This document shows positions 46,590 through 58,921 of a stretch of DNA of 64,000 bases, in pieces. The position numbers and the translations under genes are program-made. The stretch comes from Tretioscincus oriximinensis (lineage: Eukaryota > Chordata > Lepidosauria > Squamata > Gymnophthalmidae), in assembly GCA_022410635.1 (NCBI GenBank), contig JAJVDF010000016.1:1363232-1427231 (forward strand), written 5' to 3'. The notes under the pieces were generated by a model. The model searched no databases. It worked only from the letters and a program-made list of their open reading frames with translations, and was not told the DNA's origin. The stretch's first letter is position 1; every line of letters begins with the position of its first letter.

Positions 46590-48532
46590 TGTGCTTAAAT
46601 TATACCTGATAAAACACAAAAAATTGCTGGTACTTTTGCAGATGCAAAATCTTGACTATTATGAAGGGAGATAATTCAGTAAGTACTAAGTTAAGTCATG
46701 GCGGTGAATATAAAAGGCTGGTTAATTCTTGGAAGGAGAAGAAATGAAAAAAAATAAGGGAATGGGAACATTAGACGATGGATTAGAATTCTTTAGCAAC
46801 TTAAACAACTAATGCCAGCACATTCTTATAAAATAGTGTCCAAGCAGTAGAATGTGTTGGTATGCAAGTAGAACTTCTGAATTTTATAGAAAAATGTGCA
46901 GCATTGGACAAGGAGGTTCATGCGTGCTAGGATCACTTTCCTGTCCCTTCACCAGAAGCCCATCCACGTATTATTGTTGCATTTTAAAAAAAAATTATAG
47001 ATACTTTTCCCCCAAAACCCACCATAGTCCAACCCAACCAGACTAGTGAAGACAGTCCAAGATTAACATTAAACAGTTCTATAATACATTATTAGTGAAC
47101 GAACAATTTTAGAACATTACTATTCTCTCTAAGCTGTTGATTTGCTGCTCCTCAGGATTTTTTCCTCCTTCTCTGAACTGGAAGGGCCAGAAAAAGATAC
47201 CACCATATCATACCATATTTTTATTATTATATGGAATCCATTAGGGCCATCTGACTGTAGTCAGGAATGCGTATTTCTATCTACAGCTGACTTATTAACT
47301 TTAGTCCTTTCTGGACATACTATCTAACCTTGTAATCCATGATCTAGTAACTTCTAAATTGGACTATTGTAATGAGGTTGCTGCTGAAGATGGCTTGAAT
47401 GCTTCCGCTAGTGCAGAATGCAACAGCTAGGTTGCTAAATGGCACAGCTGACTAAATGTGTGTTGCTGCCAGTTCTAAAAGAATTCTACTGGCTACCTAT
47501 TGCAGAGCTCAGCTCATTGATGTAACTCCAATGTTGTGGAATTGACTGGACTCTGAGGTGAGGCAGGTACTCCACTATATGTATGTGGATGTCCTGTGAA
47601 GATGCACCCAGCTACCCTGCCACTTTGACTGAGGGAATACATCCTCATCCTTTTTAAAAACTGTCCCATTTTAGATTTTTTTAACGCTTTCAATGTGGTC
47701 CATCCTGAGACCCTCGGGTATAGGTGACTTTCCTGACTTAATAGAACAGGCTTGTCCTTCTGGAGAGCAGAGGTTCCCAAAATTTCACATTTTTAATACT
47801 TTAAAAACTACCTTGTGGGTATGCTTTTAAGTACCGTAGCTAGTCCATTAGATGTCTGCTTCATTTACTCCAGGAAAATCAAAGAATTAATCCTTAATTT
47901 ATAATATTTAATTTATGTGTTTAATTTATATTTTCATTCTTTTACCCAGAGTCTTTTTCAAATCAATTTTATTTCACATTGAACTTGTTCAATCTGATTT
48001 TAGATTGAACCAGATTTTTAAAAAATTAATTTGCGAATGTCTCACTAAAATATCTATCCATACCAGACTTGCTGCGTTATAAACCTATTCCTTGTTCAAT
48101 AATACTTGATGTCATAACATACAATCCAGGCAGGCTCCCTAAAGGAGAGAGAGAGATGGTTTTACACAGTCTGCCTAAAGGATTGCACAGTTCTCAGATT
48201 AAGAGTCTGAACAAAAAAACAGCAGATGGAATCGTATTATTCTCTCTATCCATTGGCATTCTGCAAAAGAACTCATTTAGGACCCAGTGGAAACGTTGTC
48301 AGATAAGACTAACTTCTTCATGAGTAATAGCCAATCACTGAGCAGTGAGGCAAGGCTCTAAGCTGAAAACCCCTGTAGCTGGTTTAAAGTGTATCAGAAA
48401 AGTGGTGTTTTTAATAATGATCACTCAAACAAATGCAAGGCCTTAATGGAGATACAGCAGGTTCGATGTTTAAACTGGGTTGTATTTATAAATTACTGGA
48501 CTGAAGGAGCGTGGAGCAGTGAATTCCACAGA
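46590..48532. other. UBE2J1-GABRR2 intergenic region
   Basis: AT-rich, no gene recognised; the upstream promoter of GABRR2 should lie in its distal part, but no TATA box or CpG island stands out. Confidence 0.5.
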
Positions 48533-48645
48533 ATGCCTTACCTTGCAAAATTAATTTTATTGGCGTTTTGCTTGTTCCTCCTTGCGGAGAGCAGAAAGCA
48601 CAGGAGGAAGCGATGGACAGGACAAATGGAGATACAAAAAGCAAG
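48533..48645 (+). CDS. GABRR2: GABRR2 exon 1 (signal peptide)
   Basis: ATG at 48533 with donor gtaaga after an AG half-codon. There are 37 codons: hydrophobic signal peptide, then the basic stretch RKHRRKRWTG. An in-frame upstream extension to about 48389 is open but unlike any rho subunit, so the start at MPYL was chosen. Confidence 0.92.
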
Positions 48646-51600
48646 GTAAGAAAGCAAAGTTAATAAACTGAAATATACGATCTCTTTCTCTTATCTACCC
48701 TGTTTTCAACTTTGTATCCTTGACTTTGAGAAGGTTTCTGGTTCCTAAAATTTTGCTGAGATGTCTGATTTGTTTTGGGTGATACTTTAAAAAGACAGTC
48801 GTGCTGAATATTCTCAACCAGCAGCAGAAGCTAGGCAAACATGCCACTCAGATCGTGAAATTAGTATAGGGAAAGTCTTTGGAAGTTTTATTAGCAATCT
48901 AAAGATTTAAATTGAGATTGTAAAGATACTATCTTGTCGAATTTTTTAAATGTGCCGTCCAAAGTCACCTGTAGTTGTTCTGGGCAATGCATCTGGTCAA
49001 TGGACATTTTCTCTGAATAAGTACACAGATGTCGTTACGTATTTAAATACTTATTTTTCTTTTAAGTATTAAGTATCTAATCTGTGATATTTATGGAGGC
49101 ACGGGGTTGGAAAATTCTGGTGTGTGGGGGTGATAGTGGGGGAAGTGAGTTTTATTTGACCTTCACTAATACTTTTTCGCCTAGTATTAAAGAAAACGTC
49201 TGCTGAAACGGCTAAAAGGTTTTAGTAAAGTTTATCAGATTTAATAGAAGCATAGCAAAAGGGTTATATTAGAGACGATAATCTTCTAAAAACTGAAACA
49301 AACTCTAGTCCAGCATATTAACCATCTTTATTNTGGCTGTGTCATCTAGTGACAAATGCATCTGATGAGACCATTTGTCGGTCTAAGTCCTTATAGATGT
49401 AGTTGGGTTAATCCATCTCATTAAATGAAAAAACACTATGGCCTTCATCTTTTCATTACTTTTTTTTTCCCAGCCTGACATTTTGAACTATTCATGTCTT
49501 TTGAATGGAGGATAAAGTTTTTGCTTAGTAAACATTTCAAAGAATTGTCAGAACTGCTTCTGCAGAAAAGGTGATTGCTGATTTTGTCCCACAGTTTGAT
49601 GGCTTTCATTGGGCCAGTGTTGCAGTTGAATAGTTTACACAGTTGGTATGCCTTACATTAATAGTCTTGTTCTCTAGTCCTGCAGCTGTGATAATGATGA
49701 TAAAGCCTCTTTTATCATTTGTTGCTATTTAACCACTTAATTCAGGTTTTGTAATTTTAATTATTTGTATTTTATATATACATAAAGCCTCTTTTATCAA
49801 TTTGTTACTATTTAACCACTTAATTCAGGTTTTATAATTTTAATTATTTGGACTTTATATATACATTAGATAAACTGACCCTTTTATAAAGATCTGAAGG
49901 CTGACATTCAGATGTATTGATTATTAGATAAGATAACAAGCATTATAGGCACATTACAGAAGTTCTTTTGGTTCTACCCTAGGGCTTAGTAGAATTGAAG
50001 GCTCTTCATGACTTTTTGATAGTATTTATTTTTACATGGAAGACTTCCATGGAGACTTCCACCTATTCATCACAAATATAAGTATTTCTGAGGCTGTAAG
50101 ATTACAAAAGATAATGACAAACAAAAAGAAATGTGCAAATTCTTATTTTTTCAAGAAAAACACAATACAAATAATGAGACAGGATTTATTATGTTAGTTG
50201 TCTAAAACATTTCTATATCACTTCTTTTAAAAAGTTATTTACAAAATGTCAGCATGTCATATAAAATTTTTAAATAGCTATCAAATTAGTTATAAGCAGT
50301 CCATAAAAAGGATGGTCTATTTTATCACTTCTGCAGCTGCAGATACTGAATTTTCAAAATATTCTTCAGTATCCTGGTGTGATTATCATAGTAGTCTATG
50401 CAGGTCATGTAGTGTTTTCCAAATAAATAATTCCACTCAAGTTCTGATATTTGCACCTATCACTGAAATGTTCTCTGCTGCAGTAAAGACAGCATAATAT
50501 GACTCATATGTTGATTTATGGTAAGGGGATTCTAATACCCTGTTTGGCCCAATAATTGTTGTTGTCGTTTAAAAAAAACTATAAAAAAGTGATTTAGAAA
50601 AAAAATCTGAAGGTTTGAAATGGTGATGTATTAATATATAGTGTCTCCAAGAGATGCTATAGAATGGGTATGAGCATCTCCCATAAGATGTTATCAGTAT
50701 CACCAATACGCAAACTATGAGTGAGCTAATGTGAACTCTGATAGTGAGGAACCACTTGGCTCAGTCACTCAGATGGTCTTTCATCTGAGAGATTGGGTTT
50801 CGAAGCCCTGTGTCAGATGTGGGGAAAGGTGAGTGCCTTCTACTAGCCTGCAGCTCTAGCCAACTCAGCTATTTGAAAGAAATGCAAATTTGTAATCTGC
50901 ATTTCAATTAGATAAATGAGTACCATCATTAACCTGGTGGTGAAGAACTTTTGCCTTCAGACAAAAGTTAACATTGTAAGCCACTCCCAAAAATAAGATA
51001 CGAGTCTTATATTAATTTTCGCTCTAAAAGATGCATTAGAGCTTATTTTCTGGGATGTCATATTTTTCCATGAACAACAATTTACATTTATTCTTGAACA
51101 ACAACCTTCCCCCCCCCCCCCAATCAACATTTATTTAAATTGACTTTTTATGAACTGTAATTAGGGCTTATTTTTGGAGTAGGGCTTACAGTGTATTCTC
51201 CTCCTCGATGGGGATCCCTGGCCGGCTGCTCCTCCTCTTCTGCTCCTTCGGGCTGGCGGGGCTTCCTATCATTGCTGACCCCGCCAGCAGCACCTCACCA
51301 AGAAGGCAGGGATCCCCATGAAGGAGAAGTGTGTTTCCTGAGCTTGTGCGATAAGCTGGCTGGAGAAGGAAGAGGGTGGACAAAGCTGCAATTCAACAGA
51401 GGGGGAACCAGAGAGCTCCCTAGTCATAGTGCTGTTAACGCAAATAACTGCACCTGATTTGTGTTACAGACCCAAATCCATTTCCAGCACATATGGCTAT
51501 TCAGATTGACGGAGATGAGCGCACTATGGATTTGGATTGTAGTGCACCGAGCATTCTGCCACTCCATCTTCACTCTTGTTTTAAAGCATAGTGCATTTGC

Positions 51601-54600
51601 AACCTAAGACCATCAGTGACCTGCTGAAATCGCCAAGCAAAGTGCTTAATGTTGGTATTGGCAGCATAGAAGGTGACATTGTTTGGCATCCAAGGGGAGG
51701 ATCTAAGTTGCTAGATGTCTTGCATTGCTTCATACACAGAAGGTTGCCCAATAAAATATATCTGAAGGTCTGGGATAAAACTGTTGACTTTAGAGAAGCT
51801 CAAAGTGAAATCAAAGAAGCCTTATAGTCAATTAAGGTGGCCCAGTCATGGTTTCAGGTCTTAGATAGTCAAAGGTATCTGCAGAAGTAACTTGAAAGAA
51901 ACATAGATGAGTTTTAGCCCTGAGTTCCTGCAAGGAGGCTTGTAGCACAAGGAAACTAACAGGAGAAAAGTAGGCGGCATGAACTTTCGTAGACACCTCT
52001 ACTTCTACAGAAGCCCTTGTACTTCTGACAGCACCCTTAGAGAAATGCCCCTTAAGAACTTCCAGACATTACAATAGACACTGCTTAAGACAAGGGAAAC
52101 TGGTATAATTGGAGCAGAGAATTTGAATGAATTCTGGTTCCTTCCTTCTAAGAGACAAATTTGAGTCCTATTATTCCACTGTATTCTTAGTTGAAGGAAA
52201 TCAGTAAAGTATGCCAATTTTGTGCACAAACCATGGTTTATCTGTTTTTTCTAGCTTTTAGTCCAATCCTTCAGAATTACAGATGGTTTAAATGCATGTG
52301 TACATCTGCAGCCATAGTGTTTCTTGTATGTATGTCTGATAACAGAAGTTTCTAAAGTCGCTACGCAGCCATATGAAACAAGCTGTGTCAGAGCAAAATT
52401 AAGAGGAAGAAATGACAGAGATTCATTTTATTTGCCTCTTTATGAGAAGATGGCCATAATGTACTACTTAGAATTCCATTTTGTTTTGAAGGGCCTCATA
52501 TTTTAAAACTGACTTAAAGGACTTTCTTCAATCTATAAAAGGGTTTTTTTCAGGTGTTTGTAACCTTTTCCCCTGCTTAATATATGCTTTGTTACAATGT
52601 AGTGACCTGAAGAATGATACAGATAAAGCATTTATTTTATGTAGATTTAAACTACGAGCCTTTAGATAAGCTTATAACTCTTTTTCTGCTCTGTTTGGAG
52701 CATGGAGGGGCAGGGGATATTAGGGCTAAATTGCTGCTCTTCTCCCCCAATAGATTATGAACCCCCATTGGCAACTAACCAAATTTTTGTGCTGCAGTTA
52801 CCTCCCACTCCAAAAATCTTACCACACTTTGAAAATTTGCTGTTAGCAGTTGCAGTGGTTGAATTAATCAAGGCAATATACATGAAGTGGCAACAACATA
52901 TAAAATTTTATCAAGGTCATTGGTCTCACAAACACCAATTTAATGTACTTTAAGAGTCAAAATGGATGCATAGCTCTGAAAGAATTTTTTTGGATATTCC
53001 AAAGGAATATACAGTTATTATTAATGGAAACTGATATCATCGAGGCAATCGATAGACCATTAACTTTTTCTGAATTTCATTCACTGTTTAGATTTATAAT
53101 TAATTTAATTCCAGAAGCATGATTTGTTCCTCTTTTCAATTTCAATTTTTAATTTTCAATTTCTTTTCAATATTTTTTCAATCTTGTAAAATAGAAGAAA
53201 ATATGTAGAAGGAATTAGCTTTAGGAAAAACAGTTGGACACAAATAATCAGGAACACGATTCTCAATAATGATTCCTTCTATAACTCCATTATGTTGGAA
53301 CAAATGTGGGAAGCTGGAAGACTATGGGTATATGTGGTGGCAGTACCCCATTATGTTAAATATTTGCTTGGTAGTTTTACAAGAAATTTATTCAATTGTC
53401 AAAAAACATTAGCATAAATGCCAAACTGGTTTGATTTCATATTTATCCTGAAATACATAAGAAGCTTTTATATGAGCCACTAATAAACGTTCTGTTGGTG
53501 GCTGCCAAACAACTCATCATTTCTTTTTGGAAGGACTCAAATCAACAGACGGTAAGAAACTAGTATCAGAAAAGGGACCCGGCCTCTATAGAACTGGTTT
53601 CAAATATTGTTAAGGTGATCCAAGGCACCAAAATCGAAAAACCTTTTCTGGACATCTGGGATCCTTTACTTTCAATGTTGGACAATATTAAAGAAGAATA
53701 CTTATACAGCTGTAATCCCCAGATAGTATTGACTGTGGACTGTGGATATTACTGCTGTATTTGTAACTAGATTTAATTGAAAAAATAAATGCACTTTAAA
53801 AATTAACAAATTAAAAAGAGTCCACACTGATTGAGAACAGAAGAGCCGTGGTCATAAACTTCTGAAACAAATACCTCCTGAAACCAATTAGATTTTCCTG
53901 CTTGTCACTCACATTGTCATGTCTTGTTTCAATGATCAGAAGAGCTGAGTTCAGAAGGCATCTCTCCTCTTCTTGATTAGTGCAGACAGGAAGAGAAGAG
54001 GCTGAAACAGATGTGGCCATTACTGGGAAACAGATGAGTTCCAGTGATTGGTACAGAGAATAAGGGAAAAAACTGAAATGTAGGCAATTGTTAGGGGCAA
54101 ACAATTAACCTGATATTTATTCAAATTGAAAAGGTATGGCATTTTAGTCCAAGATTAGAATAGACTGGGAACTGTATGTATAAGATTTATTTTCAAAGCA
54201 GACTAAAAGTACCAATAAATAATTAAAATATAATTTGAATGCCCATATCTGTTGATAATCCCTCCAACAGTTGAAAGATTTTGCATTGCCTCTGGTACTA
54301 TGCAAGGGAACAATCCAAATTTAAAGCATATGCAGATTCACTTCCTCAAGGGAGGCATACAGAAGAAATTATTTAGAGCTGCAGTATGTGGGTTAATACT
54401 TTTGGCTTAAACAACCCTTCAGTGAATGATGACATCCATCATAGTAACATACTGAGAGGATATCACCATGGAATCCAGTTTGTAAATCCCCTGCATTTTG
54501 TTCAAACTTAATTCCAAAGTGTCAAAAATGGAAGTCTGGTGAAACTTAGTATTCTGTCAAAGACATTCAACGAAATAGTTCAATTCAAAGACAGAGCTGG

Positions 54601-55385
54601 CATAAAACAAAGACGTATGTATAGAACATATAACTCAAATTGAAATATTGCACAAACTGCATCAAACAATATATTTATGATGATCAATATTGCCAGATTG
54701 TTGGCAATATGCCAGCCCACACGAACTTAAATGCCTTTTATTTGAATTTTACGTGATAAACTAACACAAAATAGCAAGTATATGGTGAAGTGAAGAGAAA
54801 ATCATAACATGGTTTTAAAATTTTTGTAAAAGTAAAAATCTTTTTCATATTGGTCTAAGGCTTTCCAACTCAGTGGTGGAGTTTATATGTTGGTTTTTAA
54901 GCTTTTTATATCAAGTTGTTTTTCGTGCATTTTGTATACACATTAACTTTTGGCAAGCACTGTGTTGTCTCTGAAAACTGAGATTTATAGCAAGTTAAAA
55001 ATTAGTTAAAGATTTCCATTTGGTTTTTTTTCAATTTTGCTTTTGCAAGGAAATTTCTCATAACTGAGATCTGATAATAAATCTCACACTAGTATCTCTA
55101 GCTCAAATCTGTATGCATACACTACACTAATTGTGCAGAAATGGACCATTTGAGTGGCTTTCGTATAGTGATGTGATTTCAACAGTTGATCATTTTGCAA
55201 AAGCCCACAGAAAAAAATAACTTTCAAGACTAATTTCTGAGAATTCTTTACAGAAGTTATAATTCTTCTCTATTACAGTCACATATATAAAAAGAATCAA
55301 GATGTAACCAAGGCGAAGTCAGGAAAAAGTGAGCAGTTGCTACGTGTAGACGACCATGATTTCACAATGAGACCAGCTTTTGGAG
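48533..55385 (+). CDS. GABRR2: GABRR2, GABA-A receptor rho-2 subunit (exons 1-2; rest beyond window)
   Basis: Rho subunits form GABA-gated chloride channels (the former GABA-C type), best known in retinal bipolar cells. Exon 1 (48533-48645) encodes MPYLAKLILLAFCLFLLAES, a clear signal peptide, followed by basic RKHRRKRWTGQMEIQKA. Exon 2 (55279-55385) encodes SHIYKKNQDVTKAKSGKSEQ then LLRVDDHDFTMRPAFG. The RKRWTGQ and LLRVDDHDFTMRPAFGG features match rho-2. Split codons join in frame (AG|T serine, then G|glycine). The ligand-binding domain, Cys-loop and four membrane segments are encoded by exons past position 64000; I searched the rest of the window and found no exon 3. Rho-1 is the nearest paralogue, but the exon 1 sequence and the position next to UBE2J1 favour rho-2. 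Confidence 0.92.
49702..49866. repeat. 82-bp tandem duplication
   Basis: aaagcctcttttatca begins at 49702 and again at 49784; both copies run through taaccacttaattcaggttt to tttatatatacat with a handful of differences. Confidence 0.92.
50744..50985 (+). mobile_element. tRNA-derived SINE
   Basis: The head has an A-box-like tggctcagtcact and B-box-like ggtttcgaagccc, then agccaactcagctatttgaa and a tail with ttgccttcagacaaaagtta and attgtaagccactc. It is a copy of the family at 26507 and 58922. Confidence 0.78.
50986..51199. mobile_element. Possible DNA-transposon MITE
   Basis: It starts ccaaaaataagatacgagtc and ends gggcttatttttggagtagg, which are partial inverted repeats around the word ccaaaaataag. 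It contains a poly-C run. Boundaries and duplication are uncertain. Confidence 0.4.
51927..52014 (-). mobile_element. Decayed minus-strand relative of the 121-bp hammerhead-like unit
   Basis: On the minus strand: CTGTAGA in place of the core, then GTAGA/TCTAC, then GAAA intact, then gttcatgccgcctacttttc and gtgctacaagcctcctt. It is truncated before the aacacggct end. Confidence 0.55.
53260..53800 (+). mobile_element. Degenerate L1 3' remnant
   Basis: Sense translation gives scattered L1 ORF2 C-terminal words (CGKLEDYGYMWWQYPI; then phrases like ISFWKD) with many stops, followed by an A-rich end near 53780-53815. Confidence 0.5.
55279..55385 (+). CDS. GABRR2: GABRR2 exon 2
   Basis: Acceptor attacag and donor gtaaga. 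It encodes the N-terminal extracellular stretch ending RVDDHDFTMRPAFG, immediately before the GPAIPVG-type start of the ligand-binding domain in known rho-2 proteins. Confidence 0.93.
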
Positions 55386-55558
55386 GTAAGAAATTTATTT
55401 ATGGCTTTAAAAAGTTGAAGTCTTTAGATAAGCATCTTCAATCTGCATATGTGTTTTAATAAAAACTCAAAAGTTTCCTGGAAGTTTTATACTATAAAGC
55501 CCAACTGACGAAAGATGCATTGAAGCAACATAGTGATACTAAATGTCTGCAACATGTT

Positions 55559-58330
55559 AAGAACATAAGAACATAGGAAGAGCCATACTGGATCAGGCCA
55601 GAGCCCGTCTAGTCCAGCATTCTGTGTCATACAGAGGCCCACCAGATGCACCTGGGCAGTCCGAACAGAGGAAAGCAAAATATGCACCTGATCATGACTC
55701 CCTGCAAATGGTATCTCAGGAGTCCTGCCTGTTGCTCCATCCCGGAGGCAACATCCAAACAGCCATCCTAGTATCAATGTATACCCTTGGTATCCATATA
55801 CGTGTCTAGTCCTGTCTTGAAGCTATCCAAGCTGTTAGCTACCACTACCTCTTCAGGAAGTAAATTCCACAGGCCAATGACCCTCTGGGTGAAAAAAATA
55901 CCTTCCTTTGTCTGTTCTCACTTTTCTGCCCATCAGTTTCAAGGAGTGCCCTCTGGTCCTAGTCTTGTGTGATAGAGAAAACATTTTTTTCTATTCACCC
56001 TATTCATCCCATGCATGATTTTATACACTTCAATCAGATCACCTCTTGAATGTCGCCTTTTGAGGCTGAAGAGGCCCAGACGTTGCAGCCTGACTTCATA
56101 AGGGAGGTGCTCCAGACCTTTGATCATTCTTGTTGCCCTTTTCTGCATCTTCTCTAGTTCCATAATATAACCCTTGAGATATGNTGACCAGAACTGAACA
56201 CAGTATCCCAAGTGTGGCCAGATTTATAAAGAGGCAAAATAACACTTGCTGACTTGTTTTCAATTCCTTTCCTAATTATCCTCAACATGGAATTTGCCTT
56301 TTTTGCTGCTGCGGCACTGGGTTGACATCTTCATTGAATTGTCCACCAACACCCCAAGATCCTTTTCTTGTTCGGTTACAGAAAAAGTAATTAGGGTTCT
56401 TTGCCTCAATATGCATGATTTTGCACTTGCTTAAATTGAAGTGCATTTGCCACTTTGATGCTCACTCACCCAATTTCAATAGATCTCTCTGGAGTGCCTT
56501 TCAGTTTTCACTACCCTAAACAGTTTGGTGTCATCAACGAACCTGGCTTGGCTACTTCACCATTTATCTCGGCATCCAGATCGTTTATGAATATATTGAA
56601 AAGCAAAGGTCCTAGTATGGACCTCTGGGGTGCTCCACTTCTTACCTCTTTCCACTCAGAGAACTGTCCATTTATTACTACTTCCTGTTTTCTATCTTTT
56701 AGCCAGTTTCCAATCTAGGAGAAAGTCTGTCCTCTTATACCATGAGTGTGGAGTTTTTTTAGGAGACTTTGATGAGGGACTTTATCAAAAGCCTTCTGAA
56801 AATCTAGATAGACAATATCAAATGGATCCCCTTTATCTACATGTTTGTTAACACCCTCAAAGAATTCTAGCAAGTTAGTAAGGCATGATTTATCTTTGAA
56901 GAAACCATGCTGAGTTACATTCAGCAATGCATGCTTCTCTCTGTGTTTAGCAAAGGAGCTAGTAGCACTTTGAGACTAACTTGAGAAAAGTGGGTGGCAT
57001 AAGCTTTCGTAGACATGTGTACAAAAGCTTATGCCACCCACTTTTCTCACATTAGTCTCAAAGTGCTACTAGCACCTTTGCTGGACTTTCTACTAGACTA
57101 ACACGGCTATTTCTCTGAAATTGACTTCCATGTATTTAGTAATTTTGTCCTTAATTATGGTTTCCAAACTTTACGTGGAACAGATGTTAAACTGACGGAT
57201 CTATAATTTTTGGGATCACCCCGGGGTCCTTTTTTGAAGATTGGGTGTTACGTTAGCTACCCTCCAATCTACTGGTACTGTGCCTGATCTTAAGGAAAGA
57301 TTAAATATTTTGGTCAGAAGCTCAGTCATTTCACATTTAAGTTCTTTAAGAATTCTTGGGTGAATACCATCTGGCCCTGGGGATTTATTAGTGTTCAGCT
57401 TATTAAGGCTAGCAAGGACCTCCTCCCTTGTTATCTCTATCCAGCTTAATTCCTCTGGTGTTCTTCTTGAGAAGACTAAATCTGTTGTGGGTAAATAAAC
57501 GCTGTCTTCTTCAGTGAAAACTGAAGCAAAAATTCATTTAACCTCTCTGGAATCTCCACATCCTCCTTGATTATGCCCTTTTGTCCATTGCTATCTAGTG
57601 GTCGGACTGCTTTCCTGGTAGGATTCTTATTTCTGATGTATTTGAAAAAGTCCTTATTATTACTTTTAATATTCTTTGCAATGTGCTCCTCAAAGTTTTG
57701 CTTCACATCCCTGGCTACCACCTTGCATTTGGTTTGCCATAGTTTGTGCTCCCTTTTGTTCTCCTCACCAGGATAAACCTTCCACTTTTTAAATGCGTTT
57801 CTCTTGTAATGACTTCCCTTACTGCAGTGGTAAGCCATACAGGTGTCCTTTTGGACTTTGCGGTTCCCTTTCTTCTCTAGGGAATGCATTTTATTTGAGA
57901 TTCCAATATTGTATTTGCAAACAGTTTCCACACTTTTTGAAGGGACTGGACTTTACCCACTTTCCCTTGTAATTTTCTTTTTGCCATTTTTCTCATTTTG
58001 GGAAAAAATTCCTTTGTGAAAGTTGAAGGTTTCTGTGTTAGAACTGCTTGACAATTTTCTATCCACATTCAAGTTGAAAGTTATTGTATTGTGGTCACTG
58101 TTTCCTATGGGATCCATTACGGTTACATCTTGTATCAGGTCCTTTTCATTACTTAGGATTAAATCCAAGATTCCCTTGCCCCTGGTTGGTTCTAGGAAGC
58201 AATCAGTTAGCATGTCTAAGAATTTTATTTCTTTTTCATGAGTTGTTCAAGTGTTTGCCCAATCAATGTGTGGATAGTTGAAGTCTCCCATTATTACTAC
58301 CTGCGTAATTCTGTTCCTCAGGAATTTCGT
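55559..58330 (-). mobile_element. CR1 LINE, 5'-truncated, with nested insertion
   Basis: The 3' end carries two ttcttatg octamers on the minus strand (55559-55576). Moving 5', the minus strand encodes the ORF2 C terminus (LEKMQKRATRMIKGLEHLPY; LFSLKRRHSRGDLIEVYKIM) at 55939-56211 and reverse-transcriptase pieces (HGFFKDKSCLTNLLEF; DIVYLDFQKAFDKVPHQSLL) at 56715-56927. Next come the connecting region (57476-57931) and the endonuclease C terminus (TRGKGILDLILSNEKDLIQD; IGNSDHNTI; MGDFNYPHIDWANT) at 57953-58320. Stops and frameshifts interrupt it, and it is split at 56949-57117 by a hammerhead-like palindrome. It is in GABRR2 intron 2, antisense to the gene. Confidence 0.93.
56949..57117. mobile_element. 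Head-to-head pair of the 121-bp unit forming a palindrome
   Basis: Left arm 56949-57015 and right arm 57016-57082 are inverted repeats with about five mismatches in 67 nt and no loop. The right copy continues through tagactaacacggctattt to ctctg at 57117, the same end as the copy at 22510. The hammerhead GAAA survives in the left copy (gctttcgtagac on +) but both lack the CTGANGA half. Interrupts the CR1. Confidence 0.75.
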
Positions 58331-58721
58331 TTACATTTATACTATTTCAAACTGGATGCTGCCCAGCTTCTGTCAGCTTTCCCCGAGATATCAGTTTAAA
58401 AGCTGCTCTGCAACCTTTTTAATATTAAGGTTGTTGTGACTTAATTGCTGAATGTTCTACATGAAATGTCANAACAAATTCCTGTTTGCATAAAAGTTGC
58501 AGTTTGTGTATGAGGCCCTAGGTACATGCAGACTTCACCTGTCTGTTGCAGGTGGGCCTGTTCCACATGCAGACTTCACCTCCATTGAAGATATGAATAA
58601 ATCCACAGATCAGGAAGCCCTTCATGATTATGTATTTGTGGCATTTTATTTTAACATATAATCACGAAGGTCTTCTTGACTGCCTAGGGAAATATAAGTT
58701 TTTGTTTTTACGGTTGTGCAG

Positions 58722-58915
58722 AGATTAAGAACAGGACTTTCAACAGAGAGGTCAGTTGGTTGAGGCCCATGTGTCTGCTGTGGTGAGGGGTGAGTGCCCT
58801 CTAGTTGCCTTAGCTTTAGCCAACCTAGCTGTTTGAAAGTGAGCAATTGCAAGTGGATGAATGGGTACCATCATCTAAATGTAATGTTGAAGATAGAATA
58901 TAAGTCTTATATCTT
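58722..58915 (+). mobile_element. tRNA-derived SINE (diverged)
   Basis: gtcagttggttgaggccc, ggtgagtgccctctagttgc, tagccaacctagctgtttga and aatgggtaccatcatct follow the same order as the copy at 50744. Confidence 0.65.
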
Positions 58916-58921
58916 CATGAG

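Larger units (their letters stand above)
43915..46590 (+). other. UBE2J1: UBE2J1 3' UTR and downstream sequence
   Basis: Two sense AATAAA signals are plausible ends: 44451-44456 (UTR about 0.55 kb) and 46562-46567 (about 2.65 kb). Between them lie a GC-richer repeat with a strong inverted repeat (45358-45422) and a (TTTA)n-headed repeat near 46085, so the nearer signal may be the main one. Confidence 0.4.
48646..55278. other. GABRR2 intron 1 (6.6 kb)
   Basis: Holds a tandem duplication (49702-49866), a tRNA-SINE (50744), a MITE-like repeat (50986-51199), a hammerhead-like relic (51927) and an L1 remnant (53260). Other parts are AT-rich without recognised features. Confidence 0.6.

Noticed and set aside
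48389..48532. Longer N terminus for GABRR2 using the upstream in-frame open frame
   Set aside because: The extension has no similarity to rho subunits, and the signal peptide begins naturally at MPYL (48533).
58545..58630. Possible GABRR2 exon 3, because ag|gtgggcctgttcc could read as GGPVP after a splice acceptor
   Set aside because: The following residues (HADFTSIEDMNK) do not match the ligand-binding domain start of rho subunits, and the block is part of a local repeat of the word catgcagacttcacct.
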